From: Planctomycetota bacterium
GTDB taxonomy: Bacteria; Planctomycetota; Planctomycetia; Pirellulales; Pirellulaceae
Length of the DNA stretch: 35,519 nucleotides
Assembly: GCA_014584305.1 (NCBI GenBank)
Contig: JACTND010000338.1
Coordinates: 1 to 35,519 of the forward strand
Reading direction: 5' to 3'
Shown here: piece by piece, positions 30,338-35,519 of the stretch
Numbering within the stretch: position 1 is the stretch's first letter
Layout: each line of letters begins with the position of its first letter
Program-made: the position numbers and the translations under genes
Notes under the pieces: model-generated
Told to the model about the DNA's origin: nothing
Database searches by the model: none
The model's input: only the letters and a program-made list of their open reading frames with translations

Positions 30338-31711
30338 CTAAACTTCCTCGACGCTGACGGTAGTCTGCACTTGATTCCGGTCGATTAGAGCGGGCCAGTA
30401 GCTGATGATCTCTGTGGCCTTGGGGCGGCCGCCGGCAAAGCCGGTCACTCCTGGCGGGCCACTAGTGACCAGCGGCACAATTTCCATGCCGAGCCGATCG
30501 AGCTTGTCGCGGTCGTAGCCGCGCGCACCGATCCGCAACACAACTTCGGCGGGCTCGACCGGGGCGGGCATAATCCCGGCATGGCAAACGTTGGTACCGA
30601 CGATTTCCACAAATCGTTCCTGCGGGGAGAAATCAACTCCATCCAAGGCCAATCGTTCGAAGACAATGTCGGCGCAGAGCCGGGCTTTATCGACAGCATC
30701 CGGGCCGGCAATCGTCAACTGGCCCACGATTTTGTACCCATTGTGATAGGCGATTGAGACCTTGAGGGTATCGGTGGGCGCCGCGCCGCGCATGCCATGG
30801 GCGCGCACTCGATTCTCGCCTACTTGTTCCAACTGAATCGACGTGAAATCCGCTACGCAATCGGGGGTTATGTAGCGTTGCGGATCGCCCATTTCGTAGA
30901 TCAATTGCGAGGTCACGGTATCCACCGTGACGCGGCCTCCGGTGTGGTCATGTTTGGTTACGACGAACGTGCCATCGGAAGAAGCTTCGATGATCGGATA
31001 CCCCACGCGCGCCAGGTCGGGAATTTCGCGCCAGCGGGCAAAGTTTCCACCCGTGCATTGCGCGCCACACTCGACGATATGTCCGGCAATGGTCGCCGCC
31101 GCCAATAGATCGTATTGATCCCATTTCCATCCAAACTCATAAACCATCGGAGCCACGACCACCGAAGGATCGGTGGCGCGCCCAGTGATCACGATGTCGG
31201 CCCCTTGGGATAATGCTTCGACGATCGGCCCGGCACCGATATAGACATTGGCGCTTTGCACTTTGGCGAGGTGCGGCTGGAGTTCCTCACCGCTGTCCAT
31301 ATTGCGGAGACGTTCGCCAGAATCGATCAATTGCGGCAACCGTCCCAAAATATCGTCACCCTCCACAACCGCGATACGCATCCCAACAACACCTAATTGG
31401 CGAACGACATGAGCAACAGCGTCTCGGCAAGCGGTCGGGTTGACGCCGCCGGCATTCGCCACAATTTTGATCCCTTTTTCGCGGCACTTGGGCAACACCC
31501 GCCGGACCATTTCCACAAAATCCGTGGCGTAGCCCGCGCGCGGATCGCGGCTCTTGAGCTTCTGCATGATGCTCATGGTTACCTCGGCCAGGTAATCCAA
31601 CGTCAAATAGTCCAGTGGCCCTTCGTTAACGAGCCGGATCGGCCCCAGCAAGCTGTCTCCCCAGAAGCCCTGCCCGTTGGCGATCAAAACAGGTTCGCGT
31701 CGCGCGGTCAT
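30338..31711 (-). CDS. AtuA family protein (DUF1446, acyclic terpene utilisation)
   Basis: 457 residues with the typical AtuA N-terminus: IANGQGFWGDSLLGP, GPLDYLTLDYLAEVTMSIM, and KGIKIVANAGGVNP. Further motifs include VYIGAGPIVEALSQGADIVITGRATDPS and GHIVECGAQCTGGNF. Members are cytosolic. In Pseudomonas the family founder belongs to the citronellol/geranyl-CoA pathway, but its biochemical function is unsettled. The related two-part version carries an extra ~100-residue domain that is absent here. It is divergent from a crotonase-fold enzyme 161 bases away, which supports a shared acyl-CoA pathway (inference). ATG 31711 gives the expected N-terminus. Confidence 0.93.
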   Translation of the reverse strand: MTARREPVLIANGQGFWGDSLLGPIRLVNEGPLDYLTLDYLAEVTMSIMQKLKSRDPRAGYATDFVEMVRRVLPKCREKGIKIVANAGGVNPTACRDAVAHVVRQLGVVGMRIAVVEGDDILGRLPQLIDSGERLRNMDSGEELQPHLAKVQSANVYIGAGPIVEALSQGADIVITGRATDPSVVVAPMVYEFGWKWDQYDLLAAATIAGHIVECGAQCTGGNFARWREIPDLARVGYPIIEASSDGTFVVTKHDHTGGRVTVDTVTSQLIYEMGDPQRYITPDCVADFTSIQLEQVGENRVRAHGMRGAAPTDTLKVSIAYHNGYKIVGQLTIAGPDAVDKARLCADIVFERLALDGVDFSPQERFVEIVGTNVCHAGIMPAPVEPAEVVLRIGARGYDRDKLDRLGMEIVPLVTSGPPGVTGFAGGRPKATEIISYWPALIDRNQVQTTVSVEEV

Positions 31712-31872
31712 CAGTCATTGCACCGTAAAGTTTTAGGATCATGATACCAGCGATTATGTTGTACCGGAGTCGTATGCAAACGAAAAGGCTTGGCGAATGG
31801 CATGGTGTTCAACGCGCGGCGCTAACGGTACGATGATCGCCAGAAAACATGTGCACGGGGGTACGAAGTTTG

Positions 31873-32658
31873 ATGGGAGAATTGTTGCAGTTGCGGATGC
31901 AGGGCGGAGTCGCGGAAATGTGGCTGGCGCGCCCGGAAAAGCGCAATGCGCTGACGCGACAAACGTTGGAAGAACTAGTACGAGCAATCCATGTGGTCGG
32001 CGCCGAAGAGTCGGTCCGCGTGGTCGTGTTGCGCAGTACCGGTACGGCGTTTTGCGCGGGGATGGATTTGGAGGAGATGCAGCAACGAGCCGCTGCCCCC
32101 GATCGGCAAGCGCAGTGGCAGCGCGATTCCGAGGTCTATTGCGAAGCGTTGACGTTGCTCTATCAGTTGCCAGTTCCGACGATCGCGGTTGTTCAAGGGG
32201 CTGCCGTGGCTGGCGGTGTGGGATTGGTGTTGGCGTGCGATTTGGTGCTTGCCAGTCAATCCGCATTTTTCATGTTGCCGGAACCGATGCGCGGAATTAC
32301 CGCGGCCATCGTGACGCCATTGCTCGTACACCGTGTCGGGGCCGGCCCGGCGTCGCATCTATTGTTGTCCGGACGGCGGTGGACAATCGACGACGCCTAC
32401 CGTTTCGGCCTCTGTCATCAATGGGTAGAAGAGACCCATTTGGAAACAACCCTGCGCGATTGGTTGCAGTCGATTCAATCAGGCTCGCCGGAGGCTCTGG
32501 CGCTGTCGAAAGTCCATTTGCGAACGATGGCAGACGCTCGAATTCCCGAAAAGTTGCAAGCGTCGGTACGCAAGTCCGCGCAAGCGCGCGAATCGGCGGA
32601 TGCACGAGAAGGCTTAGCGGCGTTTCTCGAAAAACGGCAACCGCGATGGCAGCCCTGA
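31873..32658 (+). CDS. Enoyl-CoA hydratase/isomerase (crotonase fold)
   Basis: 261 residues from ATG 31873; ATG 31849 would add eight. Crotonase motifs: ARPEKRNALT and GAAVAGGVGLVLACDLVLAS supply the two oxyanion-hole backbone groups, with AFCAGMDLEEM before them. The first catalytic Glu is present (FMLPEPMRGI). At the second Glu position (usually ALELLLTG) the sequence reads ASHLLLSG, with His instead. Hydration is therefore not certain; an isomerase or related lyase is possible. The C-terminal helix is normal. It is divergent from the AtuA gene, suggesting terpenoid or branched-chain acyl-CoA breakdown (inference). The exact substrate is unknown. Confidence 0.86.
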   Translation: MGELLQLRMQGGVAEMWLARPEKRNALTRQTLEELVRAIHVVGAEESVRVVVLRSTGTAFCAGMDLEEMQQRAAAPDRQAQWQRDSEVYCEALTLLYQLPVPTIAVVQGAAVAGGVGLVLACDLVLASQSAFFMLPEPMRGITAAIVTPLLVHRVGAGPASHLLLSGRRWTIDDAYRFGLCHQWVEETHLETTLRDWLQSIQSGSPEALALSKVHLRTMADARIPEKLQASVRKSAQARESADAREGLAAFLEKRQPRWQP

Positions 32659-32715
32659 GGTAGCGAGGCGGTGCATCACCGATTACTGCGGACAGCCCTG
32701 CGAGATTGAAGACCG

Positions 32716-33678
32716 ATGGTCAGCCGAGGTGCACAAGTCGTGGTGGCGGGGTTATCGACGGTCGATCTAATTGCCCGGCCCGTGCCTTTGGGAACGCCGA
32801 TTAGCCCTGGCGCTCTGGCCGCGATCGATCGGGTGGATATGACCACCGGGGGGTTTGTCAGCAATGTTGCACGGGCCTTGGTGACCCTGGGAGTGCCTGT
32901 CGCGGCGCTGGCCGACGTGGGAGATGATCCGTTCGCACAATTCGTGAGGAGCGCATTGTCTGAGACGGGCGTCGATGTGTCTGGTTTGAGTCAACGCGCC
33001 GGATCGCGCACCGCGGCCACGGTGGTGTTGGTCGATTCTGAAGGCGAGCGCAGTTTTCTATTTGCGGCGGGCGCCAGCAAGCATTTTGACGCGGCACAAA
33101 CTCTGAGTCGGTTGGAAACATTTGAGTCCTGTCAATGGTTTCTGTTCGGCTACTATTCGCTCTTCCCGGAAGTCGATGAGCAATTGCCGACGTTGTTTCA
33201 ATGGTCTCGGCAAAAGGGGCTGAAAACGGCACTCGATGCGGCGGGTCACGGAGGAGGCCCGGAGCCGTTAGTTCGCATTTTGCCTTTTGTCGATTGCTAT
33301 ATTCCCAGCGAGAATGAGGCGCGTCGCCAAACGAATTGCGATGATCCACACGATATGATCGAGCGCCTCCGCGGCTTTGGTGCGGCGGGTGTCGTCGGCG
33401 TGAAATTAGGTGCGCGGGGAGCATTAGTAAGCGTTGTACCGGGGCATCTTGAGCACATCCCGGCCTTAGCGGAGCCGGCCGCCGTTGTGGACACCACGGG
33501 TGCGGGAGACGCGTTTCTAGCCGGTTATGTGGCCGGCCGCGTGCGCGGTCGCGACGACCGCAGTGCGTTGAAGATTGCCGCGGCGACTAGCGCCTGTTGT
33601 GTTTCGGGCGTTGGCGCCTCGAGCGGGATTCGACCTTGGGGGCCCACCTGCGAGCTAGCAGGGACCGATTCGGATTGA
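32716..33678 (+). CDS. PfkB family carbohydrate kinase
   Basis: 320 residues of the ribokinase fold: VVAGLSTVDLIARPV at the start, MTTGGFVSNVARALVTLGV with the substrate-binding Gly-Gly, and the C-terminal signature VDTTGAGDAFLAGYVAG containing the catalytic Asp and the anion hole. GVVGVKLGARGALV precedes it, as in the family. The likely reaction is ATP-dependent phosphorylation of a sugar or nucleoside; the specific substrate cannot be read from motifs. It lies 57 bases after the crotonase gene and ends 119 bases before the glycosyltransferase gene, all on the plus strand. Confidence 0.92.
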   Translation: MVSRGAQVVVAGLSTVDLIARPVPLGTPISPGALAAIDRVDMTTGGFVSNVARALVTLGVPVAALADVGDDPFAQFVRSALSETGVDVSGLSQRAGSRTAATVVLVDSEGERSFLFAAGASKHFDAAQTLSRLETFESCQWFLFGYYSLFPEVDEQLPTLFQWSRQKGLKTALDAAGHGGGPEPLVRILPFVDCYIPSENEARRQTNCDDPHDMIERLRGFGAAGVVGVKLGARGALVSVVPGHLEHIPALAEPAAVVDTTGAGDAFLAGYVAGRVRGRDDRSALKIAAATSACCVSGVGASSGIRPWGPTCELAGTDSD

Positions 33679-33797
33679 CCCGCAACCGCTTGTCGATTAA
33701 TTTGCGCGCCGGCAAAACGTGCCGCCACAACCACAGCGTCTGATGGGGAAGGCGATCATGGAGGACAGCGACTGCCACTCGCAAGGTTTGGTGAAAC

Positions 33798-34628
33798 ATG
33801 AAATTACCGCTAACGGTGCTGATTCCGTGCAGGAACGAAGAACGGAATATCCGCCCGTGTATCGATAGTGTCTGGCATCTGGCCGATGAAATCTTGGTCG
33901 CCGACTCCGGCTCCAGCGATGCCACGATGGACATTGCGCGCGAGTTTACGAAGGTCCGTATCATCGAGCGCGAGTACGTGACGGCCGGTGACTTCAAAAA
34001 CTGGGCAATTCCACAGGCCAAGCACGAGTGGATCTTGGTGGTCGACGCTGACGAGCGCGTGCCATTGGCCTTGGCGCGTGAGATCGAGTTGGAGTTGTCG
34101 CGCGGGCCGAGCAACGATGGCTATTTCATATATCGCGAGAATCATTTCCTGGGGCATCGCATGAACTTCGGCGACGCGCGGACGGATCACGTCTTACGAC
34201 TGTTCCACCGCGACCGGGGCCATTACGAGGGCCCCAGCGATCACGGCGAGGTCGTCATTTCCACAGGGCGCATCGGATACTTAAAGCACAAAATGGTCCA
34301 TTACTCGACCTGGACCTACGATGATGTTTTCCGCAAATTCCACCGCTACACGACTTTGCAAGCGCAGGAATGGCGCGCGGCGGGAAAAAACACTTCGTAT
34401 CTGAAATTATTGATCCGACCCATGTTTCGCTTTTTCCGCGAGTATATTTTGCAGGGGAGCATATTGGACGGAAAAGTCGGGCTGCAACAAGCCTGGTTGG
34501 CAGCGTTCTACACGTTTCTCAAACAAGCCCGCTTGTGGGAACTCAATCACGCTGTTCCGCAACCTGACCCGGAACGAGAACGACAAGCGGTGTTGGGGGC
34601 ATCGACGGAAGCCAAGCGTGCCGCTTGA
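33798..34628 (+). CDS. Family 2 glycosyltransferase (WaaE/KdtX-like)
   Basis: 276 residues with a GT-A fold. LTVLIPCRNEERNIRPCIDSV is the N-terminal nucleotide-binding strand, EILVADSGSSDATMDIA follows, and WILVVDADERVP contains the metal-binding DxD-like site. The region YFIYRENHFLGHRMNFGD, the RLFHRDRGHYEGPSDHGEV motif and the C-terminal helices match the lipopolysaccharide core beta-glucosyltransferase subgroup. The nature of the acceptor in planctomycetes is unknown. It overlaps the next gene by 11 bases, so translational coupling is likely. The ATG follows GGTGA closely. Confidence 0.9.
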   Translation: MKLPLTVLIPCRNEERNIRPCIDSVWHLADEILVADSGSSDATMDIAREFTKVRIIEREYVTAGDFKNWAIPQAKHEWILVVDADERVPLALAREIELELSRGPSNDGYFIYRENHFLGHRMNFGDARTDHVLRLFHRDRGHYEGPSDHGEVVISTGRIGYLKHKMVHYSTWTYDDVFRKFHRYTTLQAQEWRAAGKNTSYLKLLIRPMFRFFREYILQGSILDGKVGLQQAWLAAFYTFLKQARLWELNHAVPQPDPERERQAVLGASTEAKRAA

Positions 34629-35310
34629 GGTTTTATACGAAGACAATCATCTGCTGGTCGTTAACAAACCAGCCGATCTGCCCACGCTGGGCTCTGCTCC
34701 AAGCCAGGATAGTCTCGTGGCGCAGTGCAAGTCCTACCTCAAAAAGAAATTTCGCAAACCAGGAAATGTTTATTTGGGAGTGGTCAGTCGCCTGGACCGG
34801 GTTGTTTCTGGCATCATTGTTTTGGCGCGCACCAGTAAAGCGGCTGCCCGATTGAACGCGCAGTTTCGTGACCGACAGGTGATCAAAACCTATTGGGCAC
34901 TCGTCGATGGCCCCGGACGTATCGAAAGACAAGCGGTGTTGGACGATTGGCTGCAGCATGATGATGCTGCCCAGCGAGTCATTGTCTGGTCAGCGTCGAA
35001 CGGACGGGAACGTCCCCACGGTGTCAAACATGCACGGCTCAGTTACTGTTGGCTGGGGCGATTCCCTTTGGGAGATCTACTGGAGATTCAACTGGAAACG
35101 GGACGGAAGCATCAGATTCGAGTGCAATTGAGCCATCGGCAGCTGCCCATTGTCGGCGACCGCAAGTATGATAGTCGCCGCGACTTTTTCCGTGGAATTG
35201 CCCTCCACAGTCAATCGTTGTCGTTTGCGCATCCGGTACGATCGGAGCGCATAACGGTCCAAATCGATCCGCCAGAATATTGGCAACTGCCGGTAGATGG
35301 CCTACGATAG
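34618..35310 (+). CDS. RluA family 23S rRNA/tRNA pseudouridine synthase
   Basis: 230 residues without an S4 domain. Catalytic motif SRLDRVVSGIIVLARTS carries the essential Asp60. Also present are VLYEDNHLLVVNKPADLPT at the start, VIKTYWALVDG and the C-terminal ETGRKHQIRVQLSHRQLPIVGDRKY segment. The HRLD motif is SRLD here, a common variant. GTG 34618 lies inside the end of the glycosyltransferase gene and fits the family N-terminus. The enzyme isomerises uridines in structured RNA; the target site cannot be given. Length equals stand-alone RluA-type proteins. Confidence 0.94.
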   Translation: MPLEVLYEDNHLLVVNKPADLPTLGSAPSQDSLVAQCKSYLKKKFRKPGNVYLGVVSRLDRVVSGIIVLARTSKAAARLNAQFRDRQVIKTYWALVDGPGRIERQAVLDDWLQHDDAAQRVIVWSASNGRERPHGVKHARLSYCWLGRFPLGDLLEIQLETGRKHQIRVQLSHRQLPIVGDRKYDSRRDFFRGIALHSQSLSFAHPVRSERITVQIDPPEYWQLPVDGLR

Positions 35311-35333
35311 AATATCGGTCCTTTGCCTGTTGT

Positions 35334-35519
35334 ATGAGCACGGTGCGCCCCAAATTTCGAGAGACCTCACTGGCCAGTGGCTTGGTCAGCGACGAGCAAT
35401 TGCGCGCGGCCATCAATGAGATCGTCGAGTCGAATCCAGGACGGATGGGCGCGGGGGCCGAAATCACGGACAAGGAACTGGCCGCGAAACTGGTCTCGAT
35501 GAAGGTGTTGAGCGCGTAT
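35334..35519 (+). CDS. N-terminal fragment of a probable Ser/Thr protein kinase
   Basis: The gene runs off the right edge; 62 codons are visible from ATG 35334. The sequence LASGLVSDEQLRAAINEIV followed by ITDKELAAKLVSMKVLSAY matches the helical segment that precedes the kinase domain in many planctomycete Ser/Thr kinases (the pattern usually continues as YQAxxLLxG). The kinase domain itself is not in view, so the call is inference. It is 23 bases past the pseudouridine synthase stop. Confidence 0.6.
   Translation, partial: MSTVRPKFRETSLASGLVSDEQLRAAINEIVESNPGRMGAGAEITDKELAAKLVSMKVLSAY

Noticed and set aside
33759-33869. 36-codon frame with GGGGAAGG upstream, overlapping the glycosyltransferase start
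   Set aside because: It overlaps a well-supported start in another frame and has no recognisable sequence; kept out as probable chance.
33587-34114. 175-codon minus-strand frame across the PfkB/glycosyltransferase junction
   Set aside because: It runs opposite two well-supported genes and has no family resemblance.
1-35519. CRISPR arrays, rRNA or tRNA genes, phage or conjugation genes
   Set aside because: No regularly spaced direct repeats, no rRNA signature segments and no complete tRNA cloverleaf were noticed; no phage structural or transfer proteins are encoded.

Overview
The window reads as a chromosomal segment of a planctomycete, most likely from the Pirellulales side of the phylum. 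The evidence is the combination of a polytopic Ser/Thr kinase next to a divergent ECF sigma factor, a second kinase whose N-terminal helical segment runs off the right edge, a YTV-type repeat protein, a secreted DUF1080 protein, HEAT-containing secreted proteins and an AtuA-family protein. This phylum assignment is inference from gene content; no rRNA or tRNA gene was seen.

Layout. 1-192: the 5' end of an IS200-like (REP-associated) tyrosine transposase with its promoter and a dispersed repeat. 200-4525: Na+/Ca2+ antiporter, then divergently a VWA protein and a secreted HEAT/beta-sandwich protein. 4555-9474: TPR-PDZ-S41 protease, a hairpin-rich gap, a small unknown protein and a six-TM Ser/Thr kinase, all on the minus strand. 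9581-13517: ECF sigma factor, secreted esterase, a repeat-filled gap and an unknown secreted protein, then a strong terminator. 13608-17640: a minus-strand run of an unknown secreted protein, aroB, dprA and a DUF1080 protein. 17641-20360: a 755-base gap, a second ECF sigma factor with terminator, and hppD preceded by a possible 19-codon leader. 20372-24364: lipoate ligase (minus), YTV-type protein and a BRCT-MerR-TPR protein. 24421-26504: rpsI, rplM and a sialic/pseudaminic-acid synthase gene (minus). 26992-30165: a large secreted gluzincin. 30338-35519: AtuA (minus), then crotonase-fold enzyme, PfkB kinase, family 2 glycosyltransferase, pseudouridine synthase and the start of a kinase (plus).

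Much of the window is housekeeping (aroB, dprA, rplM/rpsI, hppD, lplA, RluA-type synthase) mixed with exported proteins of unknown role. The sigma factor/kinase pair is the clearest signalling module. aroB and dprA are probably co-transcribed with their flanking secreted-protein genes.

The most unusual signal is outside the genes: a short sequence, GGACAGGCATAAT, occurs six times in intergenic DNA. Two loci carry it as an inverted pair, and one copy sits at the 5' side of the transposase gene. In five of six copies the T- or A-rich stretch directly beside it is tandemly duplicated, with a different unit each time (clean in three, approximate in two). This looks like a small mobile or RAYT-linked element family with a copy-specific boundary signature.
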